The notes: generated by a model not told the origin, from the letters alone. DNA of 42,185 nt from Bacteroidales bacterium (GCA_017558775.1 JAFYTP010000044.1:1-42185); one strand, 5' to 3'; counted from the first letter of the stretch, positions 35,087 to 42,185 are shown. Program-made: numbers and translations.

Positions 35087-36517
35087 CTAATGAGATTCTT
35101 GTGGTTGCATCGCTTTCAAGTAATATAGCCAGTAGGTGTCCTTGAAAGCGACGGGATTCTGATAAAAGCGGTTCATCCGTTCCACGGTGGACTCGTCCAC
35201 CCCGAAGCGGGCGATTTCCTGTCCGTTCATGCGATCGTTCTGGCTGAGCCAGATCAGGATGGCCTCCTGGTAGAGACGTCCTTTGACCGGCTTCGCCATA
35301 TAGTCCTCCATGAACGAATCCAGGTCGTAGCGCATCAAGTCGTAGCACAGGAGGTATTGACGCGCCACATCGTTGGAAGGGTTCGCTTCCAGCAGGGCGA
35401 GCAGGATGCGACGGGGATTCTCCGACTGGTGGACGAAATCCGCGGCGGGAAGGTTCGCGCGCCGCGCGGCCAGGGAAGCGCGGACCGCCTCATCCTGCCG
35501 TCCGGGCATCCGGCTCCGGGCCCATTTGCCATAGAAGAGCGTGTGGGACAGGAGATTCAGATACTTCTGCGCAGCGCCGTCCTCGCCGGAAATCAGGTTC
35601 ACCTCCGCGAGGCGCTTGATGTAGCGGGCGCCCGTGTGGTCGGGAGACGACTGCAGGGCGACGATGGCCGCCTGTTCCGCCACGGTGACATTCCCCACCT
35701 GGAACCAGGCCTCCCCGGCCAGACAGTCCGAGAAAGCGCTCTTGTCGATGGTGACCGGCGGGAGCAGGCTGAATAATGCCATCCCCTGGGAATGATTCAT
35801 CAGGGTCGATCCCAGATCCCCCTTCATCGCATGCGCGAGGTTATAGCAGTAACTCGCCTCCACCGTATACAGATCCTTCTTAGAAAGCTCCTGGACCTTG
35901 TCCCAGTTCTCCCGGGCGACCTCGGCGTCCAGGCCGATCATCCGGTCATACCCGACTTCGGGCGTATTCCACAGCATGCCGTAATACTTGTGGTACGGCG
36001 ATCCCAAGGCCCATACTCCGATGGCCAGGAACACGATAGCGGCCACAATCTTTTGCCACGCTTTCTTGAACTGAAGCGCAGCCAAAATGAGAGACAGATA
36101 TCCCAGCACAACCACCGTGTAGCGGGTCGTATAGATGTTCCCCGTCTCGCGCAGAACGGACCAGACGAAGACCAGCGCGGCAATCCCCAGGGAAGGCCAG
36201 ACACCCAGGAAATGCCTGAGAATCCGGTATGTGACAATGCCGATGCCCGTAACCAGCAGCGCGATGACGAGGGGGCCGACCACGGGAAGGTGGAAGAACT
36301 GCTCCAGGAAATCGGTCACGAACCGCACTACAGCGCCCATCCCCCGATACGTTGCAGCGATGTAATCCCGGTCGAACACGAACAGATTGGCCTGCTCCCG
36401 TTTGATCAGGTGATACGGATAGCCGAACAGGAAGAAGCAGAAGGACGACAGGAACGCCAGGCCCGCGGCCAGGGGGCCGATGTGTTTCCGGAATCCGCTC
36501 AAGGGCTTAGCTTGCAT
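35087..36517 (-). CDS. DUF6057-like polytopic membrane protein, copy 2
   Basis: Function unknown; 476 residues from the start at 36517, which lies 13 bp past the GH97 stop and opens MQAKPLSGFRKHIGP just before the first membrane helix. Five membrane helices lie in the first 190 residues (LAAGLAFLSSFCFFLFGYPY, VVGPLVIALLVTGIGIVTY, SLGIAALVFVWSVL, TVVVLGYLSLILAAL and IVAAIVFLAIGVWAL). A C-terminal TPR-like helical domain follows (CLAGEAWFQVGNVTVAEQAAI, GEDGAAQKYLNLLSHTLFY). It is a paralogue of the gene at 10371-11789 along its whole length. The three-gene operon GH97-this gene-CxxCH lipoprotein links it to glycan use. A role as a membrane anchor for the lipoprotein, or as a signalling scaffold, is only a guess. 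Confidence 0.75.
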   Translation of the reverse strand: MQAKPLSGFRKHIGPLAAGLAFLSSFCFFLFGYPYHLIKREQANLFVFDRDYIAATYRGMGAVVRFVTDFLEQFFHLPVVGPLVIALLVTGIGIVTYRILRHFLGVWPSLGIAALVFVWSVLRETGNIYTTRYTVVVLGYLSLILAALQFKKAWQKIVAAIVFLAIGVWALGSPYHKYYGMLWNTPEVGYDRMIGLDAEVARENWDKVQELSKKDLYTVEASYCYNLAHAMKGDLGSTLMNHSQGMALFSLLPPVTIDKSAFSDCLAGEAWFQVGNVTVAEQAAIVALQSSPDHTGARYIKRLAEVNLISGEDGAAQKYLNLLSHTLFYGKWARSRMPGRQDEAVRASLAARRANLPAADFVHQSENPRRILLALLEANPSNDVARQYLLCYDLMRYDLDSFMEDYMAKPVKGRLYQEAILIWLSQNDRMNGQEIARFGVDESTVERMNRFYQNPVAFKDTYWLYYLKAMQPQESH

Positions 36518-36530
36518 AGGATGAAGGAGA

Positions 36531-38573
36531 TTAATCGTATATGAGAAGATCCGATAGCTTCTCATATACGAAGCCGCCATTGCAGGGAATCGTGACTTTC
36601 ACCTTTCCGCCCTTGTGAATAACGTGATGACGGCCACCCTGGAAAGTATCGGCCTTGGTTTCGCGCGGATTCAAAGTCAGGGGCGCCTTCTTGCCGTGGA
36701 GCTTGACAGCGGCCTTGACCGTAGCGGGATCTACGATGTCATAATAGAAGGCATAGGTCCCGCGCGGGAGATCGAACTCCACCGTGCGGGACTCGGGCGA
36801 GGCGTTGATGCCAGCGTAGTACCATTTATCGCCGGTGCGGCGCGCCAGCGAAACATACTGCCCCGGATAACCGTCGATGAACTTGACCTCGTCCCACTGC
36901 GTCGGAACCGCCTTCATGAAGTTGACGGCCCAGTCGGGCGCGTCCGTCAGATTCTCCGGGGTCATCGCGAAGTGCTGGACGTAGCTCTGGAAGAGCACGG
37001 CCGTGGCAAGGGCGAAAACATCGGAGGTGCGACGGATGGAACCGCGTTTCGTGACGTCGTTCATAGGGTTATAGACCTTGTTCAGGGTGCTGCCGCCGAA
37101 ATCCATCGCCGCCACCGTGTTACGGATGAACGGATGCAGGCATGCGCTGAAGGCCTCGCGGTCGCAGCGATACTGGCCGAAATAGAGGTTCTCGCTCGCG
37201 AGGACCGCCTCGGCGGAAGCAAAGTTCGGATACATCCGCTCCCAGCCACGCGGCAGCGTGCAGCCGTGGAAGACGCACTGCAGGCCGAACTCGTTCGCAT
37301 CGACCAGGATATCTTCATACAACTGCAGCATCACCTGCTTGTCGGAGCCGAAGAAATCGACCTTGATGCCCTTGACGCCGAGTTTCTGCAGCCAGGCCAT
37401 TTCCGCCCGGCGCGTGACGCTCCGGTTCATGATATTCCGGGGGCCCTGCGGGGCGTCGTTCCAATAACCGTTGGAGTTGTACCAGACGAAGAGCCGGACG
37501 CCCTTGGACTTGGCGTATTCGGCGAGCTTTTCCATGTTCTCCCGGCCGATCTGGGTGTCCCAGAGGGCGTCCACGAGGATGGTCTCCCAGCCCATCGCGG
37601 CGCTGAAGTCAACATACTGCAGCTGAACGGGATAGGTGGTATTGTTGTCCATCTTGAGGATCCAGCTCCAGGAGCCGCGGGAAGGCTCATAAACCTGCGA
37701 GGCCTCGTACTGCGGTTCCACGACGTCCCACGCGACGGTGGTCTCCACGATGGGCTTCAGGTCCGGGGCCACGGTGAGCGTGCGCCAGGGGGTGCAGCCC
37801 GGAACGGCCAGACCCACGGTGGAAGTGCCGTTGCCGCCGATTTCCTCCGGCATCGGGAAAGCTAGTTGATACGAGCCATCGGGGTTGCCAATGAGGCGGC
37901 CACCGCAATAGGTGCCGTTCACGCCCGTCTCAGAGAGGAGCACCCAGCCCTTGTCCCCGTTCCGGAACAGGCACGGGAAGGTGTAGCCGAAGCCGTCCCC
38001 GTTCTTGCCCAGGGTGTCATCGGCCTTATAATCCGTCTCATAGCTGGGCGTCGTGCGGGCGAATCCCGCCATCGGCGGCATCTGGGGGCAGAGGAAGGAG
38101 GTCGTGCCGTCCGGGAAGATGTAGCCCGTGGCCTCCTCCTTGACGACGCACACCTTCGTATCGGCCTTGGGCGCGTATACCTTATATCTAAAAGCGATGT
38201 CGTTCGCGCTCACCTGGATGATCAGGTCGATGGCGGGCTTTCCGTCCTTGGAGAACGAGAACACGCCCCGGTTCGCGCGATAATGCACCGTCGACACCTT
38301 GATGGTGGGGACGCTGTAATCGTCGGAGACCGCGTCGATCTTGACGCCCGTGAGGGTCAATCCCTCCGTGTAATCACCGACATCGGTCTTCAGGCCGAGG
38401 GGCGACGGGGAGAGGAATTCCACCCCGTCGTAGGTCACGCCGTAGGTAGGCGCGCCGCCCTTATCGTTCACCGTTACCACCATCCGCCCGTCCGGGCCGG
38501 CCACGCGCTCCTCTCCCGCCACCATCGGCAGCGCCAGGAGCAACATACTGAGCATCAAGGATATTTTTTTCAT
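36531..38573 (-). CDS. GH97 glycosidase, retaining type (alpha-galactosidase or beta-L-arabinopyranosidase-like)
   Basis: A 680-residue GH97 enzyme. The start at 38573 gives the signal peptide MKKISLMLSMLLLALPMVAG. An N-terminal beta-sandwich (about 25-270) is followed by a (beta/alpha)8 barrel and a C-terminal beta domain. In the barrel, GIKVDFFGSDKQ carries nucleophile Asp406. Glu461, exactly 55 residues on in EAVLASEN, fits the acid/base spacing of the retaining B. thetaiotaomicron enzyme BT1871 (Asp415/Glu470, from memory). The inverting SusB-type alpha-glucosidases lack this Asp. Retaining GH97s act on alpha-D-galactosides or beta-L-arabinopyranosides, both caps found on complex plant glycans. 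It heads a minus-strand operon with the DUF6057-like and CxxCH genes and is divergent from the arabinose operon, sharing twin operators. Confidence 0.92.
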   Translation of the reverse strand: MKKISLMLSMLLLALPMVAGEERVAGPDGRMVVTVNDKGGAPTYGVTYDGVEFLSPSPLGLKTDVGDYTEGLTLTGVKIDAVSDDYSVPTIKVSTVHYRANRGVFSFSKDGKPAIDLIIQVSANDIAFRYKVYAPKADTKVCVVKEEATGYIFPDGTTSFLCPQMPPMAGFARTTPSYETDYKADDTLGKNGDGFGYTFPCLFRNGDKGWVLLSETGVNGTYCGGRLIGNPDGSYQLAFPMPEEIGGNGTSTVGLAVPGCTPWRTLTVAPDLKPIVETTVAWDVVEPQYEASQVYEPSRGSWSWILKMDNNTTYPVQLQYVDFSAAMGWETILVDALWDTQIGRENMEKLAEYAKSKGVRLFVWYNSNGYWNDAPQGPRNIMNRSVTRRAEMAWLQKLGVKGIKVDFFGSDKQVMLQLYEDILVDANEFGLQCVFHGCTLPRGWERMYPNFASAEAVLASENLYFGQYRCDREAFSACLHPFIRNTVAAMDFGGSTLNKVYNPMNDVTKRGSIRRTSDVFALATAVLFQSYVQHFAMTPENLTDAPDWAVNFMKAVPTQWDEVKFIDGYPGQYVSLARRTGDKWYYAGINASPESRTVEFDLPRGTYAFYYDIVDPATVKAAVKLHGKKAPLTLNPRETKADTFQGGRHHVIHKGGKVKVTIPCNGGFVYEKLSDLLIYD

Positions 38574-38579
38574 ACTCCT

Positions 38580-38587
38580 CAAAGATA
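38580..38587 (-). promoter_or_regulatory. -7 promoter element of GH97 operon
   Basis: Minus-strand TATCTTTG with its last G only 6 nt from the GH97 ATG. The intervening AGGAGT looks like a Shine-Dalgarno sequence, but it would be at or upstream of the transcription start. There is no TTTG at the -33 position; that place is taken by operator copy 1 (38603-38621). Confidence 0.6.
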
Positions 38588-38602
38588 CGAAGATTTTATG
38601 AA

Positions 38603-38621
38603 AAGTGTTGTATTTACACCA
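38603..38621. promoter_or_regulatory. AraR-type operator candidate, copy 1
   Basis: AAGTGT-N7-ACACCA, a 19-bp imperfect inverted repeat that matches copy 2 (38640-38658) at 13 of 19 positions. It covers the -33 region of both divergent promoters: TTG at 38608-38610 for the regulator gene, and the -33 place for GH97. Binding of the Nudix regulator here could control both operons. The identity of the binding protein is inferred from position. Confidence 0.6.
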
Positions 38622-38638
38622 TCAATTTCCTATCTTTG
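38608..38638 (+). promoter_or_regulatory. Promoter of the arabinose operon
   Basis: TTG at 38608-38610, a 20-bp spacer, and TATCTTTG at 38631-38638, 31 nt before the regulator ATG at 38670. Operator copies overlap its -33 element and its start region, the standard arrangement for repression. Confidence 0.65.
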
Positions 38639-38639
38639 T

Positions 38640-38658
38640 AAGTGTAGTTTAAACACTT
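38640..38658. promoter_or_regulatory. AraR-type operator candidate, copy 2
   Basis: AAGTGT-AGTTTAA-ACACTT, 19 bp with perfect 6-bp arms, starting one base behind the -7 box of the regulator gene, so it covers the expected transcription start. It is 37 bp centre-to-centre from copy 1, which would place two bound dimers at 3.5 helical turns. Confidence 0.65.
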
Positions 38659-38669
38659 GCTAAGAGCCA

Positions 38670-39347
38670 ATGGCCTCCAAAGCGTATTACAGCATCCATC
38701 CCAAGTTCCACGCGGCCGTGGACTGCATCATCTTCGGCTTCGAGGAAGGTGAACTGAGCCTGCTGCTCCTCCAGCGGAATTTCGAGCCGGCCAAGGGAGA
38801 ATGGTCCCTCGCGGGCGGCTTTGTCGAGGACGGCGAGAACCTGGACGACGCGGCCCGCCGCGTGGTGGCGGACCTCACCGGGCTCGACGACCTGTACATG
38901 CGGCAGGTCCATACCTACGGCGACGTCGAGCGCGACCCCGGAGAGCGCGTGCTCTCCACCGCGTACTACGCCCTCGTGAACATCAAGAAATACGACCGGG
39001 AACTGGTCCGTGCCCATAACGCCTTCTGGGTCAGGCTTCCCGAAATCCCCCACCTCATCTTCGACCACGACCGGATGGTGGACGACGCCCTGCGTTTCAT
39101 GCAGTACCAGGCCAGCGTCAAGCCGGTGGGCATCAACCTCCTCCCGGAGGAATTCACCCTCACGCAGCTCCAGACCCTCTATGAGGCCATCCTGGGCGAA
39201 CGCATCGACAAGCGGAACTTCCGCAAGCGGATCGCCGGGATGGACTACATCGAGAAGACCGGGGGCATCGACAAAACCCTCTCCCGCAAGGGCGCGGCCC
39301 TGTACCGCTTCAACCGGGACAAATACGACGGCAACTTCAAAATCTAA
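38670..39347 (+). CDS. araR: Nudix-fold transcription regulator, AraR type
   Basis: A 225-residue regulator with an N-terminal Nudix fold (about 10-140) and a C-terminal winged helix (about 150-220: LTQLQTLYEAILGERIDKRNFRKRI then LSRKGAALYRF). The Nudix box keeps Gly50, Glu56, Arg64 and Gly71, but the metal-binding glutamates are replaced (Val65, Asp68, Leu69). The fold therefore should bind a ligand and not hydrolyse one, as in the characterised Bacteroides AraR that senses L-arabinose (from memory). It heads an operon with a symporter, AraD and AraA, which supports arabinose as effector. Twin 19-bp inverted repeats upstream suggest autoregulation. NrtR-like NAD regulators share the architecture, but the neighbours argue against that role. 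Confidence 0.88.
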   Translation: MASKAYYSIHPKFHAAVDCIIFGFEEGELSLLLLQRNFEPAKGEWSLAGGFVEDGENLDDAARRVVADLTGLDDLYMRQVHTYGDVERDPGERVLSTAYYALVNIKKYDRELVRAHNAFWVRLPEIPHLIFDHDRMVDDALRFMQYQASVKPVGINLLPEEFTLTQLQTLYEAILGERIDKRNFRKRIAGMDYIEKTGGIDKTLSRKGAALYRFNRDKYDGNFKI

Positions 39348-39362
39348 CTTTAATAACACGTT

Positions 39363-41084
39363 ATGATCAACAATCTTCTGATCGCGGCTGCGGACCTGAA
39401 CCGCATCTCGCTCGCCTCCTGGGACTGGATCGTGATCGCCCTCTTCTTCCTGGCGATGGTCTGGATCTGCTGGGACGTCTCCCGCAAGAAAAAGGAAACC
39501 TCCGGTGACTACTTCCTGAGCGGCCGTACGGCCACCTGGATCGCCATCGGCGCCTCCATCTTCGCTTCCAACATCGGCTCCGAGCACCTCATCGGCCTCG
39601 CCGGCACCGGCGCCTCCGCCGGCATGGCCCAGGCCCACTGGGAAATCCAGGGCTGGATGATCCTCATCCTCGGCTGGGTGTTCGTGCCCTTCTACGAGCG
39701 CAGCATGGTGTACACGATGCCCGAGTTCCTCGAGAAGCGCTACAACAAGGAAAGCCGTGGCATCCTCACCTGGCTGTCCCTCGCCAGCTACGTGCTCACC
39801 AAGGTGTCCGTGACCGTCCTCGCCGGCGGCCTCGCGCTGAACACCCTCCTGGGCATCAACTTCTGGGTGGCCGCCCTCGCCCTCGTGATCATCACCGCCA
39901 TCTACACCGTCATCGGCGGTATGGAGTCCGTCCTGAAGACCTCCGTCCTGCAGACCCCGATCCTGCTCCTCGGCTCCCTGGTCATCCTGTACCTGGGCCT
40001 CAAGGAACTGGGCGGCTGGAACGCGATGATGGACATCTGCGGCGCCCAGCCCGTCAATGACCTCGGCGACAGCATGACCGACCTGATGCGCTCCGGCAAG
40101 GATCCCGAATTCCCGTGGTACGGCGCCCTCTTCGGCTCCGCCATCATCGGCTTCTGGTACTGGTGCACCGACCAGTTCATCGTCCAGCGCGTCCTCTCCG
40201 GCAAGAACCAGAAGGAGTCCCGCCGCGGTACCATCTTCGGCGCCTACCTCAAGCTCCTCCCGGTGTTCCTGTTCCTCATCCCCGGCATGATCGCCTACGC
40301 GCTCACCAAGACCCCGGATTCCGCGATCGGACAGCAGCTTGCGACCGCCCTCGGTCTTCAGGCCGATGGTACCGTCTCCAACCCTGATATCGCGTTCCCG
40401 ATGCTCGTGAACACCCTCCTGCCGGTGGGTCTCAAGGGTGTGGTGATCTGCGGTATCCTCGCCGCCCTGATGAGCTCCCTCGCCTCCCTGTACAACTCCT
40501 CCGCGATGCTGTACACCATCGACATTTACAAGCGCAAGCACCCCGAGACCGAGGAGAAGAAGCTCGTGCTCATCGGCCGTATCGCCACCGTCGTCGTGGT
40601 CGTCCTCGGCGTCCTGTGGATCTTCGTCATCCAGCGCATGGGCAAGAGCCTGTACAACTACATCCAGAGCGTCCAGAGCCTCCTGGCCCCGGCCATCGCC
40701 GCGGTGTTCCTGATGGGTATCAGCTGGAAGAAGACCTCCCCGAAGGCCGGTATGTGGACCCTCATCGCCGGTCTCGTGCTCGGCGGCACCCGCCTCATCA
40801 CGATGATCATCAACCCCGAGGCCCACAACGTCTTCACCTACATCTTCAACGAGCTGAACGTCTACGCGTTCTGCGTCTGGATGTTCCTGTTCTGCATCGC
40901 CCTCTCCATCGTGGTCACGCTCCTCACTCCGAAGCCCACGGCCGAGCAGGTCGAAGGCCTGTGCTTCAGCACCGCCACCCCCGAACAGAAGGCCGAAACC
41001 CGCGCCTCCTGGGGCACCTGGGACATCATCCACACCTGCATCATCCTGGCCTTCACCGTGGCCTTCTATATCTATTTCTGGTAG
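39363..41084 (+). CDS. araP: SSS-family sodium:sugar symporter, probable L-arabinose transporter
   Basis: An inner-membrane sodium/solute symporter of 573 residues with about 13-14 hydrophobic segments. Family features: DYFLSGRTATWIAIGASIFASNIGSEHLIGLAGTGA (helix 1 with the SGLT signature region), VFVPFYERSMVYTMPEFLEKRY, and GVVICGILAALMSSLASLYNSSAMLYTIDIYK (helix 8, with the Ser-Ser residues that help bind sodium in this family). It starts 15 bp after araR and is followed by araD, so it should bring L-arabinose into the cell. The symbol rests on the equivalent position of a symporter in the B. thetaiotaomicron arabinose cluster (from memory). Sugar specificity is inferred from the operon. 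Confidence 0.9.
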   Translation: MINNLLIAAADLNRISLASWDWIVIALFFLAMVWICWDVSRKKKETSGDYFLSGRTATWIAIGASIFASNIGSEHLIGLAGTGASAGMAQAHWEIQGWMILILGWVFVPFYERSMVYTMPEFLEKRYNKESRGILTWLSLASYVLTKVSVTVLAGGLALNTLLGINFWVAALALVIITAIYTVIGGMESVLKTSVLQTPILLLGSLVILYLGLKELGGWNAMMDICGAQPVNDLGDSMTDLMRSGKDPEFPWYGALFGSAIIGFWYWCTDQFIVQRVLSGKNQKESRRGTIFGAYLKLLPVFLFLIPGMIAYALTKTPDSAIGQQLATALGLQADGTVSNPDIAFPMLVNTLLPVGLKGVVICGILAALMSSLASLYNSSAMLYTIDIYKRKHPETEEKKLVLIGRIATVVVVVLGVLWIFVIQRMGKSLYNYIQSVQSLLAPAIAAVFLMGISWKKTSPKAGMWTLIAGLVLGGTRLITMIINPEAHNVFTYIFNELNVYAFCVWMFLFCIALSIVVTLLTPKPTAEQVEGLCFSTATPEQKAETRASWGTWDIIHTCIILAFTVAFYIYFW

Positions 41085-41093
41085 TATTTCGTC

Positions 41094-41114
41094 ATTCCGG
41101 GCTTGACCCGGAAT
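41094..41114. repeat. Short palindromic REP-like element
   Basis: ATTCCGGG-CTTGA-CCCGGAAT: a perfect 8-bp stem with a 5-nt loop, in the 40-bp gap between the symporter and araD, with outer context gtcattccgggcttgacccg. This is the well-known dispersed palindrome type that is translated as 'SGLDPE' or 'PGQARND' when misannotated. Only this one copy was found in the window. No T-tract follows, so a terminator role is unlikely; it may protect or process the mRNA between the two genes. Confidence 0.7.
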
Positions 41115-41124
41115 CTCTTGAACT

Positions 41125-41859
41125 ATGTTAGAACAGTTAAAAGAAAAAGTCTGCAAGGCCAACCTGGACCTCGTGAAGCACGGCCTCGTGCTCTTCACCT
41201 GGGGCAACGTGAGCGCCATCGACCGGAAATCCGGCCTGGTGGTGATCAAGCCCAGCGGTGTCTCGTATGACGATATGAAACCCGAGGACATGGTCGTCGT
41301 GGACCTCGACGGGAATGTCGTGGAGGGCTCTCTGAGGCCCTCCTCCGACACCCCCACGCACGTGGTCCTGTACAAGGCCTTCCCGGAGATCGGCGGCGTG
41401 GTCCACACCCACTCCACCTTCGCCACGGCCTGGGCCCAGGCCGGCCGGGACATCCCGAGCCTCGGCACCACCCATGCCGACTACTTCTACGGCGACATCC
41501 CCTGCACCCGGAATATGAAAAAGTCCGAGGTGTTCGGTGAGTACGAGAAGGAAACCGGCAACGTGATCGTCGAACGGTTCAAGGAGATGAAGCCGATGGA
41601 CACCCCCGCTGTCCTCGTGCGCAACCACGGTCCCTTCGCCTGGGGAACCGACGCCGACAACGCCGTCCACAACGCCGTAGTCCTCGAAGAAGTCGCCAAG
41701 ATGGCCTTCATCTCCATGACCGTCCACAGCGACTTCCTCAGCGCCAAGCGGAACCCCTACCTGGCCGTTCCCGCCCCCACGATGAACAAACACCTCATCG
41801 TCAAGCACTACTCCCGTAAACATGGACCGAACGCTTACTACGGTCAAAAGAAAAAATAA
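41125..41859 (+). CDS. araD: L-ribulose-5-phosphate 4-epimerase
   Basis: It converts L-ribulose 5-phosphate to D-xylulose 5-phosphate, the last step of the isomerase-type arabinose pathway before the pentose phosphate route. The 244 residues match class II aldolase/AraD proteins. Seen: [11 protein letters not shown] and [23 protein letters not shown] (substrate phosphate and backbone loops), [12 protein letters not shown], the zinc ligands His94 and His96 in [13 protein letters not shown], and His168 in [22 protein letters not shown] is diagnostic of AraD over fuculose aldolases. The gap of 40 bp from the symporter holds a REP-like palindrome; araA follows after 16 bp. It is cytoplasmic. Confidence 0.95.
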   Translation: MLEQLKEKVCKANLDLVKHGLVLFTWGNVSAIDRKSGLVVIKPSGVSYDDMKPEDMVVVDLDGNVVEGSLRPSSDTPTHVVLYKAFPEIGGVVHTHSTFATAWAQAGRDIPSLGTTHADYFYGDIPCTRNMKKSEVFGEYEKETGNVIVERFKEMKPMDTPAVLVRNHGPFAWGTDADNAVHNAVVLEEVAKMAFISMTVHSDFLSAKRNPYLAVPAPTMNKHLIVKHYSRKHGPNAYYGQKKK

Positions 41860-41875
41860 CAAAACACTGAATACT

Positions 41876-42185
41876 ATGGCATTTGAAAACTTTGAACTTT
41901 GGTGGGTCACCGGCGCGCAGCTGCTGTACGGTGGCGACGCCGTGGTGGCCGTCGACGGCCATTCCAAGGAGATGGTCGAAGGCCTGAACGCCTCCGGCAA
42001 CATTCCGGTCAAGATCGTCTACAAGGGCACGGCCAATTCCAGCAAGGAGGTCGAAGCCGTGATGAAGGCCGCGAACAACGAGCCCAAGTGCGTCGGCGTG
42101 ATCACCTGGATGCACACCTTCTCCCCCGCCAAGATGTGGATCAAGGGCCTCCAGAGCCTGGAGAAGCCGCTCCTGCACTTCCACA
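41876..42185 (+). CDS. araA: L-arabinose isomerase, N-terminal part (runs off right edge)
   Basis: The first 103 codons of the enzyme that isomerises L-arabinose to L-ribulose. Diagnostic phrases are FELWWVTGAQLLYGGDAV at 6-23 (family WxVTGSQxLYG) and VGVITWMHTFSPAKMWIKGL at 73-92. The catalytic glutamates and manganese-binding residues lie beyond the window. It starts 16 bp behind araD, with the leader AAAACACTGAATACT that also occurs in similar form before GH43 and GH67. A ribulokinase (araB) is needed to complete the pathway and is not in the window, so it may lie further right. Confidence 0.93.
   Translation, partial: MAFENFELWWVTGAQLLYGGDAVVAVDGHSKEMVEGLNASGNIPVKIVYKGTANSSKEVEAVMKAANNEPKCVGVITWMHTFSPAKMWIKGLQSLEKPLLHFH

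Noticed and set aside
38670-39347. Nudix hydrolase enzyme
   Set aside because: The REUXEE glutamates are replaced (Val65, Asp68, Leu69) and a winged-helix domain follows, so a regulator is the better reading.
41094-41114. Intrinsic terminator between the symporter and araD
   Set aside because: No T-tract follows the stem and araD/araA have no promoter of their own in the gap. A dispersed palindrome is more likely.
38649-41471. 940-codon minus-strand open frame across araR, symporter and araD
   Set aside because: It is antisense to three well-identified genes and its only recognisable phrase (QEIPGQARND) is the translated REP palindrome.
1-42185. Insertion sequences, prophage, CRISPR, tRNA or rRNA genes
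   Set aside because: No transposase or integrase reading frame, no regularly spaced repeats, and no cloverleaf or rRNA-like stretch was seen. The window is gene-dense and accounted for.

Overview
The window is chromosomal DNA of a GC-rich member of the Bacteroidales (phylum Bacteroidota). The evidence is two SusC-type TonB-dependent transporters, one SusD-type lipoprotein, three hybrid two-component regulators (HTCS), SPII lipoboxes on several secreted enzymes, and promoters of the Bacteroidota type (-7 TAnnTTTG, -33 TTTG/TTG) lying in AT-rich gaps between GC-rich genes. I cannot name the genus. The gene set resembles a rumen or gut Prevotella-like xylan degrader.

Functionally it is a glucuronoarabinoxylan utilisation locus joined to an L-arabinose catabolic operon. 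Left edge (1-576): the 5' end of a SusC gene, divergent from HTCS-1, so another polysaccharide locus begins to the left. 577-11.8 kb: HTCS-1, a GH9 lipoprotein, a GH67 alpha-glucuronidase with a XynE-like SGNH esterase, and a DUF6057-like membrane protein. 11.9-21.2 kb: SusC-SusD pair with its terminator, divergent from HTCS-2. 21.3-26.8 kb: GH115 alpha-glucuronidase, a small outer-membrane protein of unknown role, and a GH10 xylanase whose catalytic domain is split by carbohydrate-binding modules. 26.9-33.6 kb: HTCS-3, a GPH-type sugar symporter and a cytoplasmic GH43. 33.6-38.6 kb (minus strand): an operon GH97 - DUF6057-like membrane protein - CxxCH beta-propeller lipoprotein. 38.6-42.2 kb: Nudix-fold regulator (AraR type), SSS-family symporter, AraD and the 5' end of AraA.

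Proposed flow: the GH10 lipoprotein cuts xylan at the surface and SusC/SusD import the fragments. GH67 and GH115 remove (methyl)glucuronic acid, the esterase removes acyl groups, and GH97 removes galactosyl- or arabinopyranosyl-type caps. The GPH symporter moves small xylo-oligosaccharides into the cytoplasm for GH43, and released arabinose enters through the SSS symporter into AraA/(AraB)/AraD. HTCS proteins sense oligosaccharides and the Nudix regulator senses arabinose.

The most interesting parts are the uncharacterised pair 'DUF6057-like membrane protein + CxxCH propeller lipoprotein', tied to the arabinose regulon by a twin operator in the 38.6 kb divergent promoter; a second, orphan DUF6057 paralogue at 11 kb; a 14-bp LacI-type palindrome inside the susC promoter; and the fact that all four convergent gene pairs overlap at their 3' ends. 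No gap without a gene exceeds 300 bases. No tRNA, rRNA, CRISPR array or insertion sequence was seen.
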